A DNA stretch of 64,000 nt from Alphaproteobacteria bacterium (GTDB lineage: Bacteria; Myxococcota_A; UBA796; GCA-2862545). Numbering within the stretch: position 1 is the first letter of the stretch; every line of letters begins with the position of its first letter. Where the stretch lies: NCBI GenBank assembly GCA_020632955.1, contig JACKEO010000006.1, forward strand, positions 1 through 64,000. Reading direction: 5' to 3'. Shown here one piece after another: positions 51,815-60,547 of this stretch. The notes under the pieces were generated by a model. It made no database searches and had not been told where the DNA came from. It saw only the letters and a program-made list of their open reading frames with translations. The translations under genes and the position numbers were made by a program.

Positions 51815-53332
51815 TCAGGGGCGACGCCGGGTGAACAGGTCGCCGAGGGTGCCCATGCCCGCGCTGCCCTGCTGGCGAAGCGCGTCCCTCCAGGCGCCCT
51901 CCTCGTCGGCCGGCCGCGTCGAGAGCACCACCTTGCCGGGGTCGGCCCGGATCACCCGCGCCGTGATCGCGTGGCCCACGCGGAAGCGCTGCGACAGCAG
52001 CGTGCCCGGGGTGAGCTCCACCTCGCCCGCGGGGAGCCAGGCACGGCGCCCGTCGGCCAGGTGGACCGCCACCCCGCGGTCGCCCACCTCGACCACCTCG
52101 CCCTCCACCTCGACGCCCACGCCGTTCGCGGCCTGCTGCGCCGGGTCGAAGTCGCCCGGGGCGAGCTCGAGGCGGCGCCGCTCCTCGTCGACCGACAGCA
52201 CCCGCACCTCGAGGGTGGTGCCCTCGGGGGGGAGGGCGGCCACGCGGCTGCGGTGCACCAGCCCCTGCAGGCCCGGCGCCACCTCCACGAAGGCGCCGAA
52301 GTCGGTGCAGCTGACCACGCGGCCCGGGAGCACGCGACCGACGGGCAGGCGCGAGGCCGCCGTGGCCCAGGGGTCGAGGGCGGGGTCGCGCGCGCTGACC
52401 GTGATGCGGCCGCCGTCCGGCTCGATGGCCACCACGCGCACCTGCAGGCGTGCGCCGCGATCGAGCCGGGTGGTGAGGTCCGACACCTCCTCCCAGGTCG
52501 CCTCCCGTGCGGGCATCCGCAGCTCCACCCCGTCGACGTCGAGGAAGGCGCCCCAGGGCTGGACCCCGGTGACCACTGCCTCCACCACCTGGCCCTCGGC
52601 GATCGACGCGAGCCGCGCGGCGCGGCGCGGCTCCAGCTCGGCCTCCTCGAGGGCGCGGCGCGACAGCACGACGTCGTCGCCCCCCTGCAGCACCTTGAAG
52701 GTCAGCGTCTGGCCGATCACCGCGTCGGGATCGGCCAGGGGGATGCGCGCGATCTGGCTCTGGGGGCAGAAGGCGCGCAGGGGGCCCACGCGCACGGCGT
52801 AGCCGCCCCCATGCCGCGAGGCGACGAGCCCCTCCACGGGCAGGCCGTGCTCTGCGGCCTCGGCGAGGTGCACCGCCGCGGCGTCCCCGGTGAGGCGTCG
52901 CGACAAGGTGACCGCGCCGTCCTCGACGTCGAGCACGAAGGCCGAGATCACGTCGCCCACGCGCGCCTCCGGCACCTCCCGACGCGCGATCCAGCCCGAG
53001 GCGCGCCCGCCCAGGTCCACGTGGACGCCGTCGGCGGTGATCCGCACCACGGCGCCCTGCACCTGGGTGCCCGGCTCCGGCAGGGGCGGCGGCCGCGCGG
53101 GCCCGGCGAGCAGCGCCTCCATGTCGATCTCCCCCTTCGCGAGGGCCTCGAGGGCGTCGAGGGAGGCCGCCTGCGCGCGCCGGGCCCTCCGCTGCGTCGG
53201 CGCGTCGTCCTCGTCGTGGGGCCGACGGAAGGCGCCGCCGACGAAGCCCTCCTCCACCTCGGGGTCGGGCGCGGCGACGGGTTCCGGGACGTCGGCCTGG
53301 CTGCGGCGTCGGACGGGGCGCTTGTCGGGCAT
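51815..53332 (-). CDS. Protein with five S1 RNA-binding repeats
   Basis: 505 residues. After a charged N-terminus (1-85) come five OB-fold S1 repeats at roughly 88-150, 158-225, 245-320, 330-390 and 400-480, each with the GxVxxxxxxGxxVxxG pattern; the fourth (GRVVSCTDFGAFVEVAPGLQGLVHRS) is the most typical. Ribosomal protein S1 has six, so this is a smaller S1-like protein, perhaps binding mRNA or rRNA. The start ATG gives MPDKRPVRRR. It is divergent from queA. Confidence 0.82.
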   Translation of the reverse strand: MPDKRPVRRRSQADVPEPVAAPDPEVEEGFVGGAFRRPHDEDDAPTQRRARRAQAASLDALEALAKGEIDMEALLAGPARPPPLPEPGTQVQGAVVRITADGVHVDLGGRASGWIARREVPEARVGDVISAFVLDVEDGAVTLSRRLTGDAAAVHLAEAAEHGLPVEGLVASRHGGGYAVRVGPLRAFCPQSQIARIPLADPDAVIGQTLTFKVLQGGDDVVLSRRALEEAELEPRRAARLASIAEGQVVEAVVTGVQPWGAFLDVDGVELRMPAREATWEEVSDLTTRLDRGARLQVRVVAIEPDGGRITVSARDPALDPWATAASRLPVGRVLPGRVVSCTDFGAFVEVAPGLQGLVHRSRVAALPPEGTTLEVRVLSVDEERRRLELAPGDFDPAQQAANGVGVEVEGEVVEVGDRGVAVHLADGRRAWLPAGEVELTPGTLLSQRFRVGHAITARVIRADPGKVVLSTRPADEEGAWRDALRQQGSAGMGTLGDLFTRRRP

Positions 53333-53442
53333 GGGGGCTCCGGGAGGACCCTGGGCGTGGCGGGGACCGCCGACCGTATCGCGCGCGGTGTGCGGGGGGG
53401 CAGGGCAGGGCGATAGTCGGGCCGGCCCACGCCGAGCCCACC

Positions 53443-54483
53443 GTGCCCTCACCTCCCTCCGACGACCCCCTGGCCGCCTGGGACTTCGTCCTGCCGCCGG
53501 ACCGCATCGCGGTGCGTCCCCCGCCCACGCGGGACGGGGGGCGCCTGCTGGTGGTGCCGCGCGAGGGCGCCTTCGCCGATCGGCGCATCGTCGACCTGCC
53601 GTCGCTCCTGGCGCCCGGGGACCTGCTCGTGGCGAACGACAGCCGGGTGATGGCGGCGCGGCTGGAGGCCCACCGCGCCTCGGGCGGTCGGGTCGAGGTG
53701 CTCCTGCTCGGCGCCGAGGGGGCCGTGGTGCCCGCACTCCTCCGCCCCGCGCGCCGGCTGGTGGCGGGGGAGGAGCTCACCGTGGCCGGGGGGCGCGTGC
53801 GCGTGGTCTCCCTGCCGGACGCCGACGGCATCGCGCGGGTGGCGTGCGAGCCCGGGGCCGCCGCGCTGATGGAGGCCTCGGGGGCCCTGCCGCTGCCGCC
53901 CTACCTGGGTCGCGGCGAGGAGCCGGCGGACCGCGAGCGCTACCAGACGGTGTTCGCGGCGCCCCTGGGGTCGTCGGCGGCGCCCACCGCGGGGCTGCAC
54001 CTCACGCCCTCCCTCCTGGCGGCCCTCGCCGCGGCGGGCGTCGGCTTCGCGACCGTCACGCTGCACGTGGGCATCGGCACCTTCCGTCCGCCGCGCCCGG
54101 AGGACCTGGCCCGCGGAGAGCTCCACCCCGAGCCGTGGTGGGTCCCCGACGCCACCGCCCGTGCCGTGGCCGCCACCCGCGCACGGGGCGGGCGGGTGAT
54201 CGCGGTGGGCACCACCTCCGCGCGCGTCCTCGAGAGCGCGGCGGGGGAGGACGGCCTGCTCGCGCCGGGGCAGGGGACCACGCGCCTCTTCGTCCGCCCG
54301 GGCCACGCCTGGCGCGCGGTGGACGGGCTCCTCACCAACCTCCACCTGCCGCGGAGCAGCCTGCTGCTGCTCGTGGGCGCCCTCCTGGGCCGCGAGCGCA
54401 CGCTCGCCGCCTACGAGGAGGCCGTCACCCTCGGCTACAGGTTCTACAGCTATGGCGACGCGATGCTCCTCCTTCCGCGCTGA
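53443..54483 (+). CDS. queA: S-adenosylmethionine:tRNA ribosyltransferase-isomerase
   Basis: 346 residues. DLLVANDSRVMAARL, GSSAAPTAGLHLTP and TLHVGIGTFRPPR are QueA signatures. It transfers the ribosyl part of AdoMet to preQ1 in tRNA, making epoxyqueuosine. The GTG start (VPSPPSDD) is at 53443, about 25 bases after a GATAGT element (53412-53417). Its end overlaps tgt by 32 bases, so the queuosine steps are coupled. Confidence 0.95.
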   Translation: MPSPPSDDPLAAWDFVLPPDRIAVRPPPTRDGGRLLVVPREGAFADRRIVDLPSLLAPGDLLVANDSRVMAARLEAHRASGGRVEVLLLGAEGAVVPALLRPARRLVAGEELTVAGGRVRVVSLPDADGIARVACEPGAAALMEASGALPLPPYLGRGEEPADRERYQTVFAAPLGSSAAPTAGLHLTPSLLAALAAAGVGFATVTLHVGIGTFRPPRPEDLARGELHPEPWWVPDATARAVAATRARGGRVIAVGTTSARVLESAAGEDGLLAPGQGTTRLFVRPGHAWRAVDGLLTNLHLPRSSLLLLVGALLGRERTLAAYEEAVTLGYRFYSYGDAMLLLPR

Positions 54484-55609
54484 GGCCACCCTCGGCGCCG
54501 CGCGCGCGGGTGTGCTGCGGCTGCCGCACGGTGCGGTGTCCACCCCGGCCTTCATGCCGGTGGGCACCCGTGCCGCCGTGCGTGGCATCGCGCCCGAGGA
54601 GCTCCGCGGCGCCGGCGTGGAGCTGGTGCTCGCGAACACCTACCACCTGTGGGAGCGCCCGGGACATGGCCTCATCGAGGAGCTCGGCGGCCTGCACGCC
54701 TTCATGGCGTGGGACGGCCCGATCCTCACGGACTCCGGGGGCTACCAGGCATTCAGCCTGTCGGAGCGGGTCACGGTGGACGACGCGGGCGTGCGCTTCC
54801 GGTCGAAGCTGGACGGCGAGCTCCGCTTCCTCACGCCCGAGCTCGCGGTGGAGATCCAGGAGGCCTTCGGCGTGGACGTGGCCATGGTGCTCGACGAGTG
54901 CGTCGCCTTCCCCGCCACGCGGACCCAGGCGGAGGTGGCCGTGGCGCGCACCACGGCGTGGCTGGAGCGCTCCCTGCGCGCGCGCACCCGGCCCGAGCGC
55001 ACGGCCCTGTTCGGCATCGTGCAGGGCAGCACCTTCCCGGACCTCCGTGCCGCCCACGCCGGCACGCTGGCGGCGATGGATCTCGACGGGATCGCGCTGG
55101 GGGGCCTGTCGGTGGGGGAGGGACACGAGGCGATGATCGCGGCGGTGGAGGCGTGCGTGCCCGAGCTCCCCGGGGGCACGGTCCGCTACCTGATGGGCGT
55201 GGGACACCCGGGCGACATCGCCGAGGCGGTGGCCCGAGGCATCGACCTCTTCGACTGCGTGCTGCCCACGCGGATGGGGCGGCACGGGCAGGCCTACACC
55301 TGGGAGGGACGCCTCAACCTCAAGAACGCGATCTTCCGCCGCGACCCCCGCCCGCTGGATCCCGCGACGCCGGACTCCCCGGCGAACGCCTACAGCCGCG
55401 CCTACCTCCACCACCTGCTGCGCAGCGACGACCACCTCGGTCGGCGGCTCGTGGCCCTGCACAACGTGCACCTCTACCAGCAGCTCGTGCGGGAGCTCCG
55501 TGCGGCGATCACGGCGGGGGACGCCGACGCCTTCGCCGCGATCCGCGCGCGGGCGGCCCGCGCCAGCCGCCCGCCCCCCGCGGTGGCGGCGGACGAAGGC
55601 GTGCAATAG
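54452..55609 (+). CDS. tgt: tRNA-guanine transglycosylase without zinc-binding cysteines
   Basis: 385 residues. Catalytic residues are kept: Asp94 in DSGGYQAF, the Asp268 nucleophile in GIDLFDCVLPTR, and GFG-type GGLSVGE. The zinc site is lost: where E. coli has C-x-C-x2-C, this protein reads LDPATPDSPANAYSRAYLHHL, so the three cysteines are replaced by Thr306, Asp308 and Ala311, though the fourth ligand (His337, HNVHLY) remains. It inserts preQ1 into tRNA. A zinc-free fold is likely. The gene overlaps queA and precedes yajC. Confidence 0.93.
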   Translation: MATRCSSFRAEATLGAARAGVLRLPHGAVSTPAFMPVGTRAAVRGIAPEELRGAGVELVLANTYHLWERPGHGLIEELGGLHAFMAWDGPILTDSGGYQAFSLSERVTVDDAGVRFRSKLDGELRFLTPELAVEIQEAFGVDVAMVLDECVAFPATRTQAEVAVARTTAWLERSLRARTRPERTALFGIVQGSTFPDLRAAHAGTLAAMDLDGIALGGLSVGEGHEAMIAAVEACVPELPGGTVRYLMGVGHPGDIAEAVARGIDLFDCVLPTRMGRHGQAYTWEGRLNLKNAIFRRDPRPLDPATPDSPANAYSRAYLHHLLRSDDHLGRRLVALHNVHLYQQLVRELRAAITAGDADAFAAIRARAARASRPPPAVAADEGVQ

Positions 55610-55721
55610 ACGCGCCGGGCTCGCGGACGCCCCCCTTGACGTTTCGCGGGTGGTGATTCCCTTGCGCGCGGCGGGGTGTGCCCGTCCTGCGTCCACCCTC
55701 GCGTCCAACCGGGAACCCTGC

Positions 55722-55994
55722 ATGGAAGGCATCGGCGGCGTCATCCCGATCCTGCTCATCTTCGGCATCTTCTACGTGCTGCTCATCCGGCCGCAGCAGA
55801 AGCAGCAGGAGGAGCACGATGCCCTGGTGAAGGGGCTCGCGAAGGACGATCGGGTCGTCCTGCAGTCCGGCCTGCACGGCGCGATCGCCCAGGTGGGCGA
55901 GGCGACCCTCGTCCTCGAGGTCGCCAAGGGCGTGAAGGTCACCGTCGACAAGGACCGTGTGCAGCGCAAGATCGGCGCCGACACCGCCTCCTAG
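55722..55994 (+). CDS. yajC: Preprotein translocase subunit YajC
   Basis: 90 residues. One membrane helix (about 6-22) is followed by IRPQQKQQEEHDALVKGLAKDDRVV, the YajC signature, and a short cytoplasmic beta domain. It is an accessory of SecDF. Order queA-tgt-yajC-secD-secF is the classic proteobacterial operon. The 112 bases between tgt and this gene contain TTGACG (55636-55641), a possible -35 with no clear -10. Confidence 0.94.
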   Translation: MEGIGGVIPILLIFGIFYVLLIRPQQKQQEEHDALVKGLAKDDRVVLQSGLHGAIAQVGEATLVLEVAKGVKVTVDKDRVQRKIGADTAS

Positions 55995-56008
55995 GCCTGG
56001 AGCCCCTC

Positions 56009-58360
56009 GTGGAAGGAAGCACCCTCGTGCGCCTCGGCGCGATCCTCCTGCTCCTGCTGGGATCGCTCTACGTGCTCTCGCCCAACCTCCTCGACGACCC
56101 CGGCGCCGTCGAGGTGGACGCCGGCACGGTGGCCGCCGAGGCCGAGCCCACCCTGCAGGTCTGGTTCGACACGCCCGACGGCGATCCCGACGACGACACC
56201 GTGGCCACGGTGCGCACGCGCCTCGACGTGGCCGGCGTGGCGGTCGACGGCGTGGCCGCGCGCGACGGTCGTCTCGTGGTCTTCCTGCGCACGGGCACCC
56301 GCAAGGAGGACGCCGAGCGCGCCGTCCTGTCCGGTCCCGGCCGCCTCGCGCTGTACGACGTGGCGGTCCTCGGCGTGGATCTCGACCGCCTCCGCACGGT
56401 CGACGACCCCGACGCCCTGCTCGACGCCACGCTCGCGGCCTCTCCGCTGCCCACCGAAGGCGAGCCCCTGGTGGTGGGCGCCGTGCGTGTCCGCACCGCC
56501 GACCCGTCGGCCCCGCAGCTCGTCCTCGAGACCGTGCCGGAGGGGGTGGGGCGCATCGCCGTCGCCGTCGGCGACACCTTCGTCGGCTCCGTCGACGCCG
56601 TCGCTGGGCAGTCCCTGCCCGTGCGCTTCGTCGGCGAGGACCCGTCGGCCTCCGCCACGGCGCTCTTCGCCGCCGCCCCGCTGCTCGAGCCGCTCACCCG
56701 CGCGACGGCCGAGGAGGTGGAGCAGGCCGACGAGGAGGAGGACGCCTCCGAGGCCGCGCCCGAGGCCTGGTGGGTCTCGATGCTGCCCGACACGCGGCTC
56801 AACCTCGGGCTCGACCTGCAGGGCGGCATCGACCTCACCCTGAACGTCGACCAGGACGCCGCCGTCATCGCCAGCCTCAACCGCGACCGGCGCCAGCTGC
56901 TCGACCAGGCCGCGGCCGACGGCAAGACCCTCGACGTGCGCCGCGACCGCACGCGCTTCGCGCTGCAGGCCTCGAGCGCGATGCCCTACGACGAGCTCAG
57001 CGCGTGGGTCACCGAGAAGCTGCGCGGCGAGTACCTCTACGTCGAGACGGTGGAGGAGGGCTCCACCCGCTGGCACGTCTGGGAGCTCGTGGAGCAGCGC
57101 GTCGCCGAGATCATGGATCAGGCCGTCGAGCAGAACCTCGAGACCCTCCGCAAGCGCGTCGACGCCACGGGCGTGAAGGAGCCGTCCATCGTGAAGATGG
57201 GCGGGGGCCGCATCAACGTGCAGCTGCCCGGCGTCTCCGACCAGCAGCAGGCGATGGACGCGCTCGGCACCCAGGCCATCCTCGAGTTCCGCATGGTGGA
57301 CGAGGAGGCCGACGGCAACGCGGTCACGCGCAACGTGCAGCAGGCGCAGGACGCCCTGCCGCCGGAGCAGTACGCCGACACCGAGCTCCTCAACGAGTGG
57401 CTCCGCCAGCAGGGGCTGATGCCCCCGGGCCGCATGGTGCTCTTCGACCTCGGCGACGTGCCCGACGACGAGACGGGCCCCCCGTCCCCGGCGCTGGCGC
57501 TCCAGCTCCTCGAGGACGTCGTCCTCACCGGTGCCGACATCGACAACGCCGGCGTGGGCTTCGACCAGAACAACTTCCCGCAGGTGCTCCTCGACTTCAA
57601 GCCGCGCGGCGCGCAGGTCTTCTGCGAGGTGTCCACGGCCAACGTCGGCAAGCGCTTCGCCATCATCCTCGACGGCGAGATCCGGTCGGCGCCGAACATC
57701 CGCGAGGCCATCTGCGGTGGCCGCGCCAGCATCTCGATGGGCTCGTCCGCGGGGGCCATCGACGACGCGAACACGCTGGCCCTGGTGCTCCGCAGCGGCG
57801 CGCTCACGGCGCCGGTCGACATCGGCCAGGTCCGCAAGATCGGCTCCAGCCTGGGCGCCGACGCCATCCGCGACGGCACCTACGGCGCGGCGATCGGCGG
57901 CTTCATCATCGTCTTCTTCATGGGGCTCTGGTACCGCGTGCCCGGCCTGCTGGCCGACGTGGCGCTCGGCCTGAACGTGCTCCTCGTCTTCAGCCTGCTC
58001 GCGCTCTTCGGCGCCACCCTCACGCTGCCCGGCATCGCAGGCATCGCGCTGACGATCGGCATGGCGGTCGACGCGAACATCATCATCTACGAGCGCATCC
58101 GCGAGGAGCTCAACCTCGGGGTCCCCTCACGCAAGGCCGTGGCCACCGGCTACGACAAGGGGCTCTCCGCGATCCTCGACGCCAACGTCACCACGGCGGT
58201 CGCGGGCATCGTGCTCTACAGCTTCGGCACCGGCCCCATCAAGGGCTTCGCCGTCACCCTGCTCATCGGCATCTTCACCACGCTGGTCACCGCGCTGTTC
58301 GTCACGCGCACCTTCATGGAGATGCTCACCCGCCGGTCCGACGCCCGGCTTCGGCTCTAG
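56009..58360 (+). CDS. secD: Protein translocase subunit SecD
   Basis: 783 residues. The first helix is near 7-26. The long periplasmic region (about 30-560) includes DTRLNLGLDLQGGIDLTL, and the C-terminal helices (from about 610) carry the RND-type membrane core with GIALTIGMAVDANIIIYERIREE. It uses the proton gradient to pull exported proteins. The GTG at 56009 has GGAG 6 bases upstream; GTG 56027 is an alternative. The first periplasmic part (about 40-255) is longer than usual for SecD. Confidence 0.95.
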   Translation: MEGSTLVRLGAILLLLLGSLYVLSPNLLDDPGAVEVDAGTVAAEAEPTLQVWFDTPDGDPDDDTVATVRTRLDVAGVAVDGVAARDGRLVVFLRTGTRKEDAERAVLSGPGRLALYDVAVLGVDLDRLRTVDDPDALLDATLAASPLPTEGEPLVVGAVRVRTADPSAPQLVLETVPEGVGRIAVAVGDTFVGSVDAVAGQSLPVRFVGEDPSASATALFAAAPLLEPLTRATAEEVEQADEEEDASEAAPEAWWVSMLPDTRLNLGLDLQGGIDLTLNVDQDAAVIASLNRDRRQLLDQAAADGKTLDVRRDRTRFALQASSAMPYDELSAWVTEKLRGEYLYVETVEEGSTRWHVWELVEQRVAEIMDQAVEQNLETLRKRVDATGVKEPSIVKMGGGRINVQLPGVSDQQQAMDALGTQAILEFRMVDEEADGNAVTRNVQQAQDALPPEQYADTELLNEWLRQQGLMPPGRMVLFDLGDVPDDETGPPSPALALQLLEDVVLTGADIDNAGVGFDQNNFPQVLLDFKPRGAQVFCEVSTANVGKRFAIILDGEIRSAPNIREAICGGRASISMGSSAGAIDDANTLALVLRSGALTAPVDIGQVRKIGSSLGADAIRDGTYGAAIGGFIIVFFMGLWYRVPGLLADVALGLNVLLVFSLLALFGATLTLPGIAGIALTIGMAVDANIIIYERIREELNLGVPSRKAVATGYDKGLSAILDANVTTAVAGIVLYSFGTGPIKGFAVTLLIGIFTTLVTALFVTRTFMEMLTRRSDARLRL

Positions 58361-58381
58361 GACCTCGGGGAGGCCCGCCTC

Positions 58382-59668
58382 ATGATCGACCGCCTCAAGG
58401 ACTGGCTCGACACCCGGAAGGTGTCGTGGACCAGCTACCGCAAGCAGGCCGCCCTCTTCTCGGGCGTGCTCGTGGTGCTGTCGTGGCTCTCGCCGCTGCT
58501 GATCACCCCCAACTGGGGCATCGACTTCACCGGCGGCACCGAGATCCACCTGAAGTTCGACGATCCCCTCGACATCGGCGAGCTCCGCGCCGCCCTCGAG
58601 GCGATCGACATCCCCAGCGATGCCGTCCAGGAGGTCGGCACCGAGGAGGAGCACGAGTTCAAGGTGCGCATCAAGGACGCGGAGTTCGGCGCCGCCGAGC
58701 TCAAGGCCGAGCTGGTCGACGCGCTGCGCGCGAACATGGGCGAGGACTTCGTCGCCGACTGGGACCGCGACGTCAGCTTCAGCGCCGAGGTCGGGGCGCG
58801 GGTGTCCATCCGCTACCAGGGCGACCGCATCCTCCCCAAGGCGCTGGAGCCCGCGCTCGCGGGCATCTCGGGCGCGAAGGTGCAGGAGGGCCGCGAGGAC
58901 AACGAGCTCGTGGTGAAGCTCCCCGGCCTGTCGGCGCAGATCGAGAAGCGCATCGCCAGCACGCTGCAGGGCCGCACCTTCGAGGTGGTGGGCGTGGACG
59001 CCGTCGGTCCCCGCGTGGGCGCGAGCCTGCGCACCCAGGGCTTCAACGCGATCCTCGCCACGCTCGGCCTCGTGCTGCTCTACGTCGCCTTCCGCTTCGA
59101 TCTGGGCTTCGCGCCGGGCGCGGTCGTCGCCCTGGTGCACGACGTGTCGCTCACCGCGGGCTTCTTCGTGCTCGTGCAGCACGAGCTCAACCTGCCCATC
59201 GTCGGCGCCCTGCTCACCATCGTCGGGTACTCGCTCAACGACACGATCGTCATCTACGACCGCATCCGCGAGAACCAGGCACGGTACCGTCGCGAGGATC
59301 TGGCGGCCCTGATCGACACCTCGATCAACGAGACCCTGTCGCGCACGCTCGCCACCTCCACCACCACGCTCCTCGCCATCCTGCCCTTCCTCTTCCTGGG
59401 CGGTCCGGTCATCGAGGACTTCGTGATGGCGATGATCTTCGGCGTGATCGTCGGCACCTACTCCACGGTGTTCATCGCCTCGCCGGCCATCCTCGAGATG
59501 GAGAAGATCAAGCCCTGGCTCGCCAGCCTGGTCGCGGTCGACACGGGCGAGGAGGAGGGCGAGTCCGAGGACGTGCCCGAGGAGTTCCTCTCCGAGAGCG
59601 AGAAGCGGCGCCGCGAGCGCGAGCGCCTCGCGCGCGCCCAGGACGACGAGGACGAACTGGCGCGGTAG
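58382..59668 (+). CDS. secF: Protein translocase subunit SecF
   Basis: 428 residues with six membrane helices. GIDFTGGTEIHL at the first helix end and GYSLNDTIVIYDRIREN are SecF motifs. The C-terminal 50 residues are very charged (acidic then Arg/Glu-rich) and cytoplasmic. The ATG at 58382 follows secD by 21 bases, with GGGGAGG upstream. Confidence 0.95.
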   Translation: MIDRLKDWLDTRKVSWTSYRKQAALFSGVLVVLSWLSPLLITPNWGIDFTGGTEIHLKFDDPLDIGELRAALEAIDIPSDAVQEVGTEEEHEFKVRIKDAEFGAAELKAELVDALRANMGEDFVADWDRDVSFSAEVGARVSIRYQGDRILPKALEPALAGISGAKVQEGREDNELVVKLPGLSAQIEKRIASTLQGRTFEVVGVDAVGPRVGASLRTQGFNAILATLGLVLLYVAFRFDLGFAPGAVVALVHDVSLTAGFFVLVQHELNLPIVGALLTIVGYSLNDTIVIYDRIRENQARYRREDLAALIDTSINETLSRTLATSTTTLLAILPFLFLGGPVIEDFVMAMIFGVIVGTYSTVFIASPAILEMEKIKPWLASLVAVDTGEEEGESEDVPEEFLSESEKRRRERERLARAQDDEDELAR

Positions 59669-59677
59669 GACGGCGGC

Positions 59678-60091
59678 ATGCGCCGCCTCGCCCCGCTCGC
59701 CGCCCTGGTCTCGACGCTGTTCTGCTCCTTCGTCCCCGCACAGGCGGAGGAGGAGGGCTGGTACGTCCTGGTGCAGGACCATGGATGCAGCAGCTGCCGC
59801 ATCGAGGTCTTCGTCGACCACCAGCTCGCCGTGCTCCAGTGGTCCGGCGAGACCGATCGCGTCGCCCGCATCGACGGCTGGCTCGCGCCCACGCCGGAGG
59901 GCCGCAGCGAGGTCCTCGTGTTCGTCCGAGGTCCGGAGGGGAAGGGCAAGATGAGCGTGCGGCTGGGGCGGGCCCAGGTGCGCGACGGGGTCGTGATCTT
60001 CGCCCGCGACGCGCGGCGCTACGCGCTGCATCCCGAGCCCATGCCGTCGCCGCTGCGCCTGCGCGTGCCCCCCGGAGGGGATCCTATGTGA
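59678..60091 (+). CDS. Small exported protein with CSSC motif
   Basis: 137 residues. A signal peptide (1-23, ending AQAEE) is followed by a beta-rich domain with QDHGCSSC (Cys37 and Cys40), which could be a redox or metal site. No family was recognised. It follows secF by 9 bases and probably belongs to its transcript. The last codons lie at the start of the 38-bp repeat array. Confidence 0.62.
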   Translation: MRRLAPLAALVSTLFCSFVPAQAEEEGWYVLVQDHGCSSCRIEVFVDHQLAVLQWSGETDRVARIDGWLAPTPEGRSEVLVFVRGPEGKGKMSVRLGRAQVRDGVVIFARDARRYALHPEPMPSPLRLRVPPGGDPM

Positions 60092-60234
60092 AGCGGGAAG
60101 GCATTCCCGCTTCTTGGGACCCGATGTGAAGCGGGAAGGCATTCCCGCTTCTTGGGACCGGATGGGAAGCGGGAAGGCGTTCCCGCTTCCTGGGATCCGA
60201 CGTGAGGCGAGAGGGCCTTCCCGCTTCCGGGCGC
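60083..60234. repeat. Four tandem 38-bp palindromic repeats
   Basis: The unit recurs exactly every 38 bases, with stems starting at 60090, 60128, 60166 and 60204. Each holds an inverted repeat with arms GAAGCGGGAA and TTCCCGCTTC around a four-base loop, then a TTGGGA linker. In the third copy an extra base pair (G before, C after) extends the stem to 11, a paired change. The fourth copy is degenerate but still mostly pairs. 38 is not a multiple of three, so it is not coding. It lies after the sec operon. REP-like element, cruciform site or repeated transcript end are possible. Confidence 0.9.
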
Positions 60235-60547
60235 CCCATGTGACCTGGCCGCGCACGCCGCACGCGAACGCGCAAGGGGGATCGGGCGGCGGGAGGATCG
60301 TCGAGGGTGGCGGTGACAGGCCCGTGCTCCGGGGACGTGATGGATCCGACACGCGGGCTCCGGAGGCCTGGCGTTATGCTCGCCACGGTCCCTCGCGACC
60401 CTGCCCTTCCGTCGGCCTCCCGCGCCGACCGCCAGGACCTGCACCACCCGCCCGGGTGGACGACGGTCCGCCCCTGGAGTCCCGCCCTCCGGCCTCGATC
60501 GCCCGTCGAGCCCGCCCCGCCCGCCCCTCCCGCCACGGACCCCACCG
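60235..60547. other. Intergenic region, no gene found
   Basis: These 313 bases between the repeat array and the PIN-PhoH gene are GC-rich and hold no supported gene. TATGCT (60375-60380) could be a -10 element for the downstream gene, without a clear -35. Confidence 0.4.

Noticed and set aside
55957..60129. A plus-strand open frame of 1390 codons
   Set aside because: It is Arg/Gly-rich frame shadow of secD and secF, which have clear motifs in other frames.
60083..60234. CRISPR array
   Set aside because: The intervening DNA is not variable but part of the same 38-base unit, there are only four units, and no cas genes are near.
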